A stretch of DNA of 64,000 nt, taken from assembly GCF_009649815.1 (NCBI RefSeq), contig NZ_WJIC01000008.1, forward strand, positions 62,001 to 126,000, given 5' to 3'. The translations under genes and the position numbers were made by a program. Each line of letters starts with the position of its first letter. Positions within the stretch are counted from its first letter, which is position 1. The DNA is from Nocardia sp. SYP-A9097. Lineage in GTDB: Bacteria > Actinomycetota > Actinomycetes > Mycobacteriales > Mycobacteriaceae. Below the pieces are notes generated by a model. The model saw only the letters and a list, made by a program, of their open reading frames with translations, did not search any database and had not been told where the DNA came from. Positions 9,191 through 17,850 of the stretch are shown here, piece after piece.

Positions 9191-9202
9191 GGGATTTCTC
9201 CT

Positions 9203-10513
9203 CTACAGGTGGAACGGGGTGTCGGGGCCGGCGGTCACCGAACCGCCGATGACCGGTGTCGTCATTTCGTCGAGTTCGCCGCCGACGAGTTCGTCACCGT
9301 TGCGGGCATCGACCAGGGCTTCGGGGGTGGCCCCGGTCCCGCGGGCGCGACCGTCGGCGACCGCACCGGCGCCCGGAGTCATCGGCGGCAGCGCCTCTTC
9401 GGTCACCGTGGTGAAGGCGGTGGGCGCCTCGACGATCTTGATCGAGCCGGTCATCGATCCGGCGATATTCGCGGCCTGCCAGCGGCCGAGCTGCGCGGAG
9501 GCCGGATCGGTGGCCGCACCGCCGCCGAACGATCCGCCGGGCGGGCTCACCGCGAGGACGGGGGCGGTCAGCACCGGCAAAGGGTGCGTATCCACCGGCG
9601 CCGGTGTGGTCACGGGATTTGCCGAAAGGTGTTGTCCGGCTTGCTTCGCGGCGGTCAGCAACGGCTGCACCACCTGTTGCAACTGTGAGATCAGTTGTTG
9701 CAACTCCGCTTGGCTGGAAGTGGCCGAGTTGGTCTTGGCGGGCTTCGGAGCCGGGTTCTGCCCGGCCAGCACGTGCTGCGCCGCCGTCACCGGTGCGATT
9801 TTGCCCTTGGTCCGCGGCCGGGACGGGACGCGTTCGCCGGTCTTGGCCATCTTCGCCGAGTGCCCGGCCAGCTCCGCCTTGGTCTTGGTGGTGATGGTGA
9901 CCGCCTCGGTCCCCGCCTCCACCGCGGAGGCGAGCAGTGCGGCCTGCCCGGGCGGGGTGACCAGGGTCGGCCCCAGCGCCGCCGTGGTGAGCGCGAATCG
10001 CGCTGCCACCGTAGCCAATTGGGCGTAACCGAGGGCCACGCTGCCCGCGGCTCCGCCCATGGTGAGGTGCATATCCGCGGCCTGGGTGGAGATGGCCGCC
10101 GAGGTGAGCTGGGTATCGGCCGCGCTGGACGCGGCCGCCCGCGCACCGGTGCTCTGCATGGTCTGCAACAGAGCGATGCCCTGGGAGGCGAACTGCATCG
10201 CGCTCTCGACGGCCTTGACCGCGTTCTGCAGCACCGTCTGGGGATTGAGGCCGCCGGTGGCGTTCAGATTCCCATCGCCGAAGCCGCTGAAGAGATCGGT
10301 GATCGGTTTGGCCAGCGCGGCCAGATCCAGTGGCGGGAGCACCGGGAGGCCGGGCAGCGGCGGGAGCGCCGGGAGTTGCGGTAGTGCGGGCAGGCCGATA
10401 CCGGCCAGGATCTGCTCGACCGGCTGTCCGAGCAGCGGTGCCACCGGAGTGTTGGCCAGCGCGTCCAGCACGGTGGGATGCAGTGGCGCCGCGAGGGTTT
10501 CGGCGGTGTTCAT
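9203..10513 (-). CDS. Large ESX-associated protein downstream of an EspC-like gene
   Basis: 436 residues from the ATG at 10511-10513; the longer frame upstream is rejected because it overlaps the EspC-like gene and is Arg-rich. A Leu/Pro-rich segment (LPALPQLPALPPLPGLPVLPP, about 33-53) comes first. A helical domain follows (about 75-200) and then a Pro/Ala-rich tail ending near GPDTPFHL. I recognise no family. It sits 2 bp after an EspC-family gene, the position EspA holds in mycobacteria, so a secreted co-substrate role is plausible by position only; no clear sequence similarity to EspA is visible. Confidence 0.65.
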   Translation of the reverse strand: MNTAETLAAPLHPTVLDALANTPVAPLLGQPVEQILAGIGLPALPQLPALPPLPGLPVLPPLDLAALAKPITDLFSGFGDGNLNATGGLNPQTVLQNAVKAVESAMQFASQGIALLQTMQSTGARAAASSAADTQLTSAAISTQAADMHLTMGGAAGSVALGYAQLATVAARFALTTAALGPTLVTPPGQAALLASAVEAGTEAVTITTKTKAELAGHSAKMAKTGERVPSRPRTKGKIAPVTAAQHVLAGQNPAPKPAKTNSATSSQAELQQLISQLQQVVQPLLTAAKQAGQHLSANPVTTPAPVDTHPLPVLTAPVLAVSPPGGSFGGGAATDPASAQLGRWQAANIAGSMTGSIKIVEAPTAFTTVTEEALPPMTPGAGAVADGRARGTGATPEALVDARNGDELVGGELDEMTTPVIGGSVTAGPDTPFHL

Positions 10514-10515
10514 GG

Positions 10516-10830
10516 TCAGAGGTTCGCCGGCGACATGAAGGTCTCCACGCTGTTGCGCTCGGTCTGCTCGTAGGACAGGGCCGCCACCCGGGAGGTCATC
10601 GCGGTCGTGGTGAAGGTGTCGACCAAATCCGTCAGCGCCGCAACGTGATTGGCCTGGGCGTAGGCGAAGCTGGCCAGGAAGTCCTGGCCGATCAATCCGA
10701 AGACCGGTACCGCGGCGGCGATGCTCGCGGCCTGATCGACGGCTCCGGCGACGGCGATGATGGCCGCCATGCCCTCGGAAATTTCGCCGTATTGCCGGAA
10801 TGTCTGCGGCTGCACATTGAGAACGTTCAT
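10516..10830 (-). CDS. EspC-family (DUF2580-like) ESX substrate
   Basis: 104 residues. The N-terminus MNVLNVQPQTFRQYGEISEG matches the opening of the EspC/DUF2580 family (beta-less, helical, exported through ESX). A small hydrophobic centre (SIAAAVPVFGLIGQDFLASF) and a C-terminal helix ending RVAALSYEQTERN follow. The Tyr with a following Glu resembles the general ESX export signal. It is the first gene of a six-gene minus-strand run reaching down to the WXG100 pair; about 190 bp upstream separate it from the next group. Confidence 0.75.
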   Translation of the reverse strand: MNVLNVQPQTFRQYGEISEGMAAIIAVAGAVDQAASIAAAVPVFGLIGQDFLASFAYAQANHVAALTDLVDTFTTTAMTSRVAALSYEQTERNSVETFMSPANL

Positions 10831-11019
10831 CGCGGCACCCTCCTAGGGGCTGTTCTGCGAACTGGATACCTGCACGGTTCACCGTGAAAGGTAATGAGCG
10901 GGTCGCGGTCCGCAAGTGCTGCGCGATTCGGCAGCTCCTGTTGTTCACCTGGCGGACGATGGCGCTGGTCAGCGTGGCACGCGAGCCGATTGCGCGGCGC
11001 CGCAGAGCTTTCCGTTCAC

Positions 11020-11307
11020 CTATCCGTTGAATTCCTCGATCAGCGTGCCGCGCCGCGCGAGCGCGTTACGCGCGGCGGCGGCGGCCGTGTGCACCACGGC
11101 GCGCTCGAACTCCGCGGGCGACATCCGCGAAATGCCTTCGGACAGATGCAGATCCACCAGTCGGGCGGCGCCGTCGACGGATACGGTGACCGTCGCGTCG
11201 TCGTCGGAGTGCTCGACCTGGATGGCGTCCAGATCGGTGCTGAGCTGTTGTATCCGGCCCAATTGCGTTCGGGCAGCGGCCTCCAAGGCGTCGAATTGGC
11301 TCACCAC
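11020..11307 (-). CDS. YbaB/EbfC-like small protein
   Basis: 95 residues: first helix to about 33, strands TVTVSVDGAARLVDLHLSEG, then a helix around AEFERAVVHTAAAAARNAL. This is the same fold pattern as the YbaB-like genes at 832, 1227 and 14192. Its start overlaps the end of the upstream gene by 7 bp, so it is translationally linked to it. It is the last gene of the second minus-strand ESX group. Confidence 0.72.
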   Translation of the reverse strand: MVSQFDALEAAARTQLGRIQQLSTDLDAIQVEHSDDDATVTVSVDGAARLVDLHLSEGISRMSPAEFERAVVHTAAAAARNALARRGTLIEEFNG

Positions 11308-11750
11308 TTGTCTCCGTCCTGTTCGAGCCAGCTGCGTGGCTCATATTCGCGTTCGGCCTCGTCCGCGAGTTCGGCCTGTTCGACCGCCGCGGGTGTGGGC
11401 AGACCCAGTCGGGCCATGGCCTCGTCCGAGAGTCCGAGCTCGCTCAGGTAGGCCCGGCGGCGCAGCCCGGCGCGGGCGGCCGCCAGTCGGCACAGTCGCA
11501 GCAGGTCGGCTCCGAGCGCATCGGGATCGCGGCGCAATTGGCCGGAGGAGACCCGCACCGTGAGCGGCAGGCCGGAATCGGTTGCGGTCACCACGATTTC
11601 ACCGCCGCGCAGCGACGCTTCGCCGATCGAATAGGTCTCGAACGACGAATCATCCTGTGACGCGGCGTTTCCGGCGTCGATGGTGAGCTCCGGTTCCGGG
11701 TCGACGCCCTGGTAGACCGGGTGCTCGTGGATTGTCCGGGGCTCAGGCAC
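11301..11750 (-). CDS. Hypothetical ESX-group protein
   Basis: 149 residues with a central strand-rich part (GGEIVVTATDSGLPLTVRVS) followed by helices ending AEREYEPRSWLEQDGDKW. The centre resembles the strand element of YbaB-like proteins (VTATDSGLPLTVRVSSGQ...), so it may be a diverged member, but I am not sure. It overlaps the espG gene upstream by 8 bp and the YbaB-like gene downstream by 7 bp, which shows tight co-translation. Confidence 0.6.
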   Translation of the reverse strand: MPEPRTIHEHPVYQGVDPEPELTIDAGNAASQDDSSFETYSIGEASLRGGEIVVTATDSGLPLTVRVSSGQLRRDPDALGADLLRLCRLAAARAGLRRRAYLSELGLSDEAMARLGLPTPAAVEQAELADEAEREYEPRSWLEQDGDKW

Positions 11751-12519
11751 AACGCTCGTCCTCCATGGTCTGCAACACTTTGGTGATATCGGCGGTGATC
11801 ATGGCCGCGAGTCGCGGGCGGTCCACCGCGGTCGCGACGGGCACGGCGGCGGCGGTGACGGCGTACCGACCGTCATCGACCAGATCACGCCAGACCACCC
11901 GATATGGGTTCACCCCGCGAGGTCCGAAAATAGAACTGCCCATACAGGTTTCGACAACACCCAGTAGTTCGGCCGGGCGCGCGAGCCAGGCCGCGCTGCG
12001 GCGTTCGGCGTCCAGATAGTCCGCATCCGCCGGGGACCGGCCGTAGTGGTGGTCCGCGCTGTCGCCCGCCGCGGTCAGCAGCGGCGTGTCCGGGAGCCGC
12101 CCCGGATCCCGGGCGGGCAGCGCCCCCGCGACCGCTCCGGCGAGCCGGTCCGCATCACCGGTACTGACCACGTATCCGCCACTGTGCCAAATGGTTTCAC
12201 CGGGAAGCTGGCGGATCAGCGTGGCCACCGCACCCTGCCGGCCACCGAGTATCCGAATCGGACCGCCGGCGTCGTCCGGATCGCGGGGGTCGACGGCGTG
12301 AACCGCCACCCGAACCTCGGCGCGAGCGACCCGGCCGAGAGCAGCGTGCAGTTCACCGTCTTCCCGGACCCCGGTCCAGGCCGCGGCGGCCGAGCGCAGC
12401 CAATCCTCGGTATTCGCACCGCGATACAGCGCGAACAGCGGAGCCGGCAGCCGGTCACCGAACAGCTTGTCCCACAACACGATCAGTTCGACATCGGTGA
12501 GATCCCAGGTGCGACTCAT
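11743..12519 (-). CDS. EspG-family ESX secretion chaperone (copy 2)
   Basis: 258 residues. It opens MSRTWDLTDVELIVLWDKL, an EspG start, and carries the region SSIFGPRGVNPYRVVWRDLVDDGRYAV near residues 190-217 that is shared almost word for word with the copy at 14949-15770 (SSFGPRG...W-D...DGRYV). The start overlaps the stop of the large WXG-type substrate by 4 bp (ATGA), so chaperone and probable client are coupled. Its client would not be a PPE protein, which is unusual for EspG as described in mycobacteria. Confidence 0.8.
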   Translation of the reverse strand: MSRTWDLTDVELIVLWDKLFGDRLPAPLFALYRGANTEDWLRSAAAAWTGVREDGELHAALGRVARAEVRVAVHAVDPRDPDDAGGPIRILGGRQGAVATLIRQLPGETIWHSGGYVVSTGDADRLAGAVAGALPARDPGRLPDTPLLTAAGDSADHHYGRSPADADYLDAERRSAAWLARPAELLGVVETCMGSSIFGPRGVNPYRVVWRDLVDDGRYAVTAAAVPVATAVDRPRLAAMITADITKVLQTMEDERCA

Positions 12520-14150
12520 CTATCCAGCACCGGTTTGACACCGCGTCCCGGCCCGCCGAGCGCCTCATCCAGATACTCGTCGGAGTTGAGATACTCGGAC
12601 TTCTTCTTCTCCTTGCCCTCCTCGCGCACCTGGCCCGGTACGCCGCCCATCGGAAAGCCCGATCCGCGCCCGGTACCCGGCCCGGCCCGGCCGAACATCT
12701 CGGCCTGCGGCGGGAGGGTGGCGCGGGGGAACAGCTTCGCCTCCGGCCGCTGCGCGAGCAGGCTGGGGAGCCCACCCCGGCCGCCGAAGCCGCCCTTACC
12801 GCCGAGCGGACCGGCACCGGCGGTGAGATTGGGCGGCACGGCGCCGAGGATGGCCGGTACCCCCTCCGTCGGTTTGGTCGACAGATCGGTCAGCGCCGGG
12901 TTGTTCTCGGTCGAGGTCGGCAATCTCGGTGTGCCGGACTGCGGTTCGGAGCTGCCGGGCTGTTGCGAACCCGGCGGGGTATTGCCGTTCGACGGCGTTT
13001 CCCCGTTCGACGGCGAGTGCCCGCCGGGGTTCGTGTCACCCCCGCCGCCACCGCCGTCGCCGCCGTTGTCCGAGGGCGGGTTGTGTGAGTCGCCGCCCGT
13101 ATTGTCGGGCGACGGGCCGCCGTCCGGCGGGGTGTCACCGTCCGTGAAGGGCTGGGCCGGCACATCTCCCGGTGGGTCCCCGGCATCGTCCGCCGGGCTC
13201 GTCACTTGGTCCGGCTGCGGCAGCGCCACGATATGAGTGGTGACGTGGGTGTAATTCTCGGAGTAGTAGGTCTGGAAGTTGTCCTGGTACTCGATGAGAT
13301 CACTCTGGTTCTGCGCCTGTTGCTCGGGCGTGGTGGCGGGCGGCGCGTCGGGGGTCTGCGGCATACCGTTCTTGGTCTGCTGGAGCCAGCCCGAGGTGTA
13401 GACAAGCGAGTCACCGAGCAGGTTCATATCGCCGGTGAGCTGCTGCGAGGCGCCCGCGTACTGGTTGGTGGCCAGGATCGCCGATTGCGCGCCCTGTCCG
13501 ATCCACTCTCCCGAGGCCGACGAAATCGTCGATCGCAGGGTTTCGAACCCGGTGTCGAGGGTCTGCGAGAGCCAGTACCAGACGCCGCCCGCATTGGCGA
13601 CGGCCTGTGACTCGATCGAATTGCCGACCAGATACAGCGTCTGCCAGCCGAGTTGTGAGCCCATTTCCGGCCCGAACGAATAGCCGTCGAACTGTGTACC
13701 CGACTTCGGTTTGCGCGGATGTGTGGGTATGGCAACGGGTTTCGGCGCGCCACTGGGCGGCGTGCCGACCGGGTTGTCGAAGGAGATGCCGTCGAAGCTC
13801 ACCGCCGAGGTGTGCTCGGTGAGCTCGTAGCGCTTGCCGGCCGCGACGAAGGTGTTGCCCATATCGACGAGAATGTTGCGGTGCCTGTCCATGCGCTCCA
13901 TGAACTCGGTGCCGATCTTCACGAGGTACACGGTGCGCAGCAGGTCCGCCGAGACCAGTGGCGTGGCAATGACCGGACTGGCCAGTGCGGCGTTCTGCTG
14001 CACCCAGGTATGGACGCCGACAACGACATTCAACATATCCTCGACGTACCGGGCGCACTTCTCGGCGATGCCCGCCGAGAGCATCAGCTCCCCGTTTCCG
14101 GGCAGGGTCGCCCAGGCCGTGTTGTCGGAGACGTTCGGGTCGACTGCCAT
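12516..14150 (-). CDS. Large WXG-type ESX substrate (EspB-like layout)
   Basis: 544 residues. The N-terminal helical half (1-290) has the element HRNILVDMGNTFVAAGKRY near 95-113 and a WxG turn (GEWIGQGAQSAI, about 215-226). Both align with the paralogues at 15770 and 17851. A Gly/Pro/Ser/Asn-rich linker spans about 310-410. The C-terminal module has KLFPRA, then FPMGG, a Lys/Glu cluster and EYL-x3-EYLDEALG ending VKPVLDR. The same module ends the protein at 17851-19713. GGGAGT upstream of the ATG supports the start. It is probably exported by the local ESX and helped by the coupled EspG. Confidence 0.75.
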   Translation of the reverse strand: MAVDPNVSDNTAWATLPGNGELMLSAGIAEKCARYVEDMLNVVVGVHTWVQQNAALASPVIATPLVSADLLRTVYLVKIGTEFMERMDRHRNILVDMGNTFVAAGKRYELTEHTSAVSFDGISFDNPVGTPPSGAPKPVAIPTHPRKPKSGTQFDGYSFGPEMGSQLGWQTLYLVGNSIESQAVANAGGVWYWLSQTLDTGFETLRSTISSASGEWIGQGAQSAILATNQYAGASQQLTGDMNLLGDSLVYTSGWLQQTKNGMPQTPDAPPATTPEQQAQNQSDLIEYQDNFQTYYSENYTHVTTHIVALPQPDQVTSPADDAGDPPGDVPAQPFTDGDTPPDGGPSPDNTGGDSHNPPSDNGGDGGGGGGDTNPGGHSPSNGETPSNGNTPPGSQQPGSSEPQSGTPRLPTSTENNPALTDLSTKPTEGVPAILGAVPPNLTAGAGPLGGKGGFGGRGGLPSLLAQRPEAKLFPRATLPPQAEMFGRAGPGTGRGSGFPMGGVPGQVREEGKEKKKSEYLNSDEYLDEALGGPGRGVKPVLDR

Positions 14151-14191
14151 ATCGGACTCCCACCTGCTGAAAAGATGAATACCGCTGCGGG

Positions 14192-14959
14192 TCAGCGCAA
14201 TTGGTCGCGAAGCTGCTCGATACCGGCCAGTGTCGCGGCCGGTCCCGGATATGCGGCGTCCGTGCGCAGCAGCGGGGCGAACAACGCGGTGACCATCCGC
14301 GCCACCTCCGCCACCGCCGCCCTCGATGCCGCCGTCACCGCGTCGGCGATCTCGTCGAAGTCGAGATCGCCTATGCCGGAAGAGAATTTGAGGTCGATGA
14401 GGACGCCATCCGCGTTCACCGCGGCGAGCACGCGGCGGCCCTCGGCGGCGCCTGTGCCGTAGAGCTCGGCCCGCCGATCCTGCAGCCGCACGATCTCCGC
14501 GGCCGGGTCGTCGCAGGCCGGCTCGGGCGCGAGGCCGGCGTCCCGCTCGCCGGGCGGGGTCAACAGGGCCGGCGGGGGCGGTGCGACCTGCGGCTCGCGC
14601 GGCATCCCCGGGATCAGATCCGCGAGCACGGGCAGTCGCGCCTGTGCGGCCCGCAGCGGTGCCAGCAGTTCATCGGCCCGGAGTTTCACCTCACTCGCCG
14701 CCTGCTGGGCGGCCCGCACGGTACCGCGCGCGATCAGGGTGTAGCCGAGATCGTCCACATTCTCGGCGAAGTCGACTGCGGTCACCGCCCCGGAGGCATC
14801 GACGGTCACGATAATCCGCTCCCGCTCGACCGAGGCCGTAGCCGTCAACGCCCCGTACCGCCGCCGGGCATCGGCGAACCCGTTGATGAGCTGGTGCACA
14901 TCGTCGAGCACCTGTGCCACTTCGGTTTTCAGCCGCTCATTGGATCCGTTACCGGCCAT
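14192..14959 (-). CDS. Tandem (two-domain) YbaB/EbfC-like protein
   Basis: 255 residues made of two YbaB-like domains. Domain 1 (about 1-120) has SVERERIIVTVDASGAVTAV and the helix VRAAQQAASEV; a Pro linker with LTPPGER follows; domain 2 (about 145-255) has VLAAVNADGVLIDLKFSSGI and ends IEQLRDQLR. Domain 1 matches the separate gene at 1227-1718 and domain 2 the gene at 832-1191, in the same order. The start is MAGNGSNERLK at 14957-14959, inside the end of the upstream espG (11-bp overlap); the longer frame is Cys/Arg-rich noise. The role near ESX genes is unknown. Confidence 0.78.
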   Translation of the reverse strand: MAGNGSNERLKTEVAQVLDDVHQLINGFADARRRYGALTATASVERERIIVTVDASGAVTAVDFAENVDDLGYTLIARGTVRAAQQAASEVKLRADELLAPLRAAQARLPVLADLIPGMPREPQVAPPPPALLTPPGERDAGLAPEPACDDPAAEIVRLQDRRAELYGTGAAEGRRVLAAVNADGVLIDLKFSSGIGDLDFDEIADAVTAASRAAVAEVARMVTALFAPLLRTDAAYPGPAATLAGIEQLRDQLR

Positions 14960-15770
14960 CGTCGTACACGCTCTCCCGGGCGACGCCGCGGCGGGATTCG
15001 TCCTCCCGCACCAGCAGCACCTCACCGCACTGCCGGTCGATGAGCTTGCACAGCCCGTCGGCATCGGTCGCGACGGCGGCCATCGGCGGTTCGAGATCGA
15101 TGACGTAGCGGCCGTCCCCGGGATGGTCCTCCCAGAAGATCCCCTTGGTGACCTGTCCGCGCGGCCCGAAGCTGGAGTGGCCCTGGGTGATCAGGATGCT
15201 GCCGACCATTCCCTTCGCCGCCGCCTGCCAGCGCAGGCTCCGGGTGTCGACATCGCCTTCGTCATCGTCGTAGAGCGAGCTACGACCGTGATAGTGATCG
15301 AAGTGCTGCTCGCCGGGGCTCAGCAACTCCACCCGAGGTTCGGTCCCGGCCTCCGTCGGCGGCAATCGCTCGACTATCAGCCGGGCCAGTGCGGACGCCG
15401 CGCATTCGGTGATCTCTAGTTCGTCGTGACTGTCCACCGTATCGGTGTGAAATCCCTGGATCAGCACGGCACGATCACCGAACCGCTTGCCCACCATGAC
15501 CTTTCGCTCGGCGAGCGCAGCCGGCAGCCGGCGATCCTCGGCGTGCACGACCAGTCGAACATCGGCCTGCAGCGATTTCACCAGTGTCTCCGCCAATTCG
15601 GGGTCCCACCCGGCCTGCAGCTCACCCCACACCCGCGCCTTCTTGAACTGGAAGTCATAGAACCCGCGAATATCGGAGCGAAAGGCGAACGGCCAGTTGT
15701 TCCTGCGGCCGACGAGCCGCTCCCGCATCACCAGGTACTCCAGACCACTCAGCCGCCAGGTGCGTTCCAC
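14949..15770 (-). CDS. EspG-family ESX secretion chaperone (copy 3)
   Basis: 273 residues, GTG start at 15768-15770. The start shares one base with the TAG stop of the upstream large substrate (TAGTG), so the two are translationally coupled. The shared EspG signature is at about 208-236 (SSFGPRG...FWEDHPGDGRYVIDL). The N-terminus MERTWRLSGLEYLVMRERL is typical for the family. As with copy 2, the coupled upstream gene is a large WXG-type protein and not a PPE. Confidence 0.8.
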   Translation of the reverse strand: MERTWRLSGLEYLVMRERLVGRRNNWPFAFRSDIRGFYDFQFKKARVWGELQAGWDPELAETLVKSLQADVRLVVHAEDRRLPAALAERKVMVGKRFGDRAVLIQGFHTDTVDSHDELEITECAASALARLIVERLPPTEAGTEPRVELLSPGEQHFDHYHGRSSLYDDDEGDVDTRSLRWQAAAKGMVGSILITQGHSSFGPRGQVTKGIFWEDHPGDGRYVIDLEPPMAAVATDADGLCKLIDRQCGEVLLVREDESRRGVARESVYDDGR

Positions 15771-17617
15771 TACTGCTCACCCTCCACTCCGACGCCGGTC
15801 GCGCCCGGCAATGTCGCACCGGCGGGCTTGCCGTTGAATCCCGCGGTGGTGAAGTCCTCGAAGGACTCCGATTGACCAATTCCGGCCCGCCCGGCCACGA
15901 TCGGCTCCTCCGGCACACCGCCCGGCAGCAGCGCGAACGACAGTTCGACCGGGCCGGTCGCACCCGGGGGCAGCAACCCTTCCTCGATCTCGCGCAACTC
16001 CTCCACAATGTGCTCGGTGGCGTCGTCCATCGCCTGCTTCACGGTCTTGGAACCGTCTTCGACCGACTTGGCCAGGGCCTGCAATCCGGGACCGAGCTGG
16101 GCGGCAAGCTGGTTGCCGAGCTGCACCAGCGTCGGGATACCCGACGAAATGAGTTGCAGCACTTCGGAGAAGAGGCTGAGCACCTCCGACGCGGAGAGTC
16201 CCCCGGTGCCGCCACTGCCACCACTGCCGCCGATCCCGCTCGGACCGGTGGGGCCGGTGCCGTGCCCGGGATGGCCCGAGGATCCGCTACCACCGCTACC
16301 ACCGCCGTGGCCGCCCCCGCCACTGCCGCCACTGCCGCTACCCTCGCCACCGCCACTGCTGCCACCGCTGCTGCCGCCGCTGCCTTCCCCACCGCCGCTG
16401 CCTTCGCCACCGCCACCGCTGCCACCACCGCCGGTGCCACCACCGCTCCCGCCGGTGCCGCCGCCGTGTCCGTCTCCGCCGGTACCCCCACCGGTGCCGC
16501 CTCCGGTACCTCCTCCCGTACCACCGCCGCCACTAGGGCCGACGGTGCTGGGGTCGGTGAAAGCGGGAACCATCCCGGCCAGAATCGTGATCCCGTCGAC
16601 GTAGCCCTTGGCGCCGCCACCCTCATGACCGTCCCACCAGGTTCGTACCGCGGCCAGGTCCTTGTCCGCGGCCCAGCCATTGACCTTCTTGATGGAATCG
16701 TCGTCATTGAATGTCATCTGGCTGTACCTAGGCAGATGGCCGTAGCAATAGAGACCGAAGTCGCCGGTATCGGCCAGCACCGTCGACACCGCCAGAATCG
16801 CCTTCTGCAGGTCGATCGCCGAAGTAATGTAGTTTTCGAGGGATTTGACAGCGCTCTCCGCGCCGGCGCCTTCCCAGTTCTGCTTCTTGAAAATGGCCTG
16901 GTTATTGCTCCTGAACGTGTCGACCGCCCCGCCCCAGATCGATCCGATCTGATGCCAGGTCCCGGCCAAATCCCAGATGAAACCGTCGGCCCGCTCGAAC
17001 ATGTCGGCGATATTCGCGAAATCTTTCAGCACGAAATAGCTGCCACTTTCGATGGTCGGCCCGATCGCGTCCTTGGCACGGGAGTCGAACCCCGCGCCGG
17101 ACCCACCCCCGCCATTGAATGTGCCGTTCATCCACTCGCCCCCGGAGATCCGGTGCGACTGCGCCATCGCACCGGTCGGGCCGCCGAATTCCGTCGCACC
17201 CGGCATGGTGAAGGTGAGGGCGCTGCCGCCGTCCGCGGTGCTGTACTGTTTATCCGCGTTGATGAACGTATTGGCCATATCGGTGATGATCTTCTGATGG
17301 CCTTGCAGCGCGTCGACGAGGTCGATGGTCGAATTATCGTGAATCTTCTGTAACAGCATTCGCATACTGGCCAGGACGGTGGTCTGATTGTGGTTGTTGT
17401 ACCGCCAGAACCCGTCATTGGCCAGATTGATGAACCGCTCCCAGTTCAGGTCTTTGATCACCTTGATAAGACCCAGGACGGTCCCCGCCAGCTGTTCGCA
17501 TTGTCCGTTGAGCGCCTGCAGGGATGCACTATCCACATTGAGGAGCTTCAGCTTCCCGTCCCGGGCGTTGTTCAACAGACCGGGCCAGCCGGTCTGATCA
17601 CTACCGGTCGCTGCCAT
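15770..17617 (-). CDS. Large WXG-type ESX substrate with Gly-rich linker, minus-strand copy
   Basis: 615 residues. Residues 1-357 form a helical domain nearly identical to the protein at 17851-19713, including HNQTTVLASMRMLLQKIHDN, DMANTFINADKQY and a WxG-like turn NWEGAGAESAV. A very Gly-rich linker (about 360-475) follows. The C-terminal 140 residues, with an amphipathic helix (VLSLFSEVLQLISSGIPTLV) and an acidic region, are unrelated to the paralogue's tail. The ATG at 17615-17617 with TAGGAGC upstream is preferred over the longer Arg/Cys-rich extension. It is likely secreted by ESX, with the coupled EspG as chaperone. Confidence 0.78.
   Translation of the reverse strand: MAATGSDQTGWPGLLNNARDGKLKLLNVDSASLQALNGQCEQLAGTVLGLIKVIKDLNWERFINLANDGFWRYNNHNQTTVLASMRMLLQKIHDNSTIDLVDALQGHQKIITDMANTFINADKQYSTADGGSALTFTMPGATEFGGPTGAMAQSHRISGGEWMNGTFNGGGGSGAGFDSRAKDAIGPTIESGSYFVLKDFANIADMFERADGFIWDLAGTWHQIGSIWGGAVDTFRSNNQAIFKKQNWEGAGAESAVKSLENYITSAIDLQKAILAVSTVLADTGDFGLYCYGHLPRYSQMTFNDDDSIKKVNGWAADKDLAAVRTWWDGHEGGGAKGYVDGITILAGMVPAFTDPSTVGPSGGGGTGGGTGGGTGGGTGGDGHGGGTGGSGGGTGGGGSGGGGEGSGGGEGSGGSSGGSSGGGEGSGSGGSGGGGHGGGSGGSGSSGHPGHGTGPTGPSGIGGSGGSGGTGGLSASEVLSLFSEVLQLISSGIPTLVQLGNQLAAQLGPGLQALAKSVEDGSKTVKQAMDDATEHIVEELREIEEGLLPPGATGPVELSFALLPGGVPEEPIVAGRAGIGQSESFEDFTTAGFNGKPAGATLPGATGVGVEGEQ
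16197..16537 (-). repeat. Gly-rich coding repeat tract
   Basis: About 340 bp of degenerate GGN-type codon repeats encoding Gly, Ser, Thr and Glu runs (GGGTGGGTGGGTGG-like). It is the flexible linker of the large ESX protein. Such tracts expand and contract easily and can misassemble. Confidence 0.8.
16944..17023. repeat. 80-bp perfect inverted repeat arm (partner 18451-18530)
   Basis: The minus-strand reading of 16944-17023 is identical, base for base, to 18451-18530 on the plus strand. Flanking sequence in the two paralogues differs at many synonymous sites, so this tract looks like a gene-conversion patch within an older inverted duplication. Confidence 0.85.
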
Positions 17618-17850
17618 CGTGCTCCTACCCTCAACTCCACTGCGCCGCCTCGCCGTTTCTAGCACCCCCGTGCCGAACAAGCATCCGCCGCGACAATGGC
17701 CGAAGGGCCCGTACACCCTCCGTTCACGGACGGCGACCCTCGATGGTGAACCGTTGGTGACCAATCGTCGGTGCGAATGCTCCGAAGTCGAGAAATGAAT
17801 TCCGGCGTGCTTAGGTATCAGGCAGCGAGCGGAAGAGCGGTGGGTGAACG
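17618..17850. promoter_or_regulatory. Divergent promoter region between the two large ESX paralogues
   Basis: 233 bp separate two head-to-head paralogous genes. The untranslated sequences on the two sides are not similar, so the duplication ends at or near the start codons. The minus-strand ribosome site (TAGGAGC) is visible. For the plus-strand gene only a weak purine stretch (GCGGTGGGTGAACG) precedes the ATG. No clear operator is seen. Confidence 0.4.

Noticed and set aside
9203..10948. Extended 581-codon version of the large ESX protein
   Set aside because: The first 145 codons overlap the EspC-like gene and are Arg-rich noise; the ATG at 10513 fits the operon spacing.
16197..16537. Regular short repeats that might suggest CRISPR or satellite DNA
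   Set aside because: They are in-frame Gly-codon repeats within a protein linker, with no constant repeat and spacer lengths.
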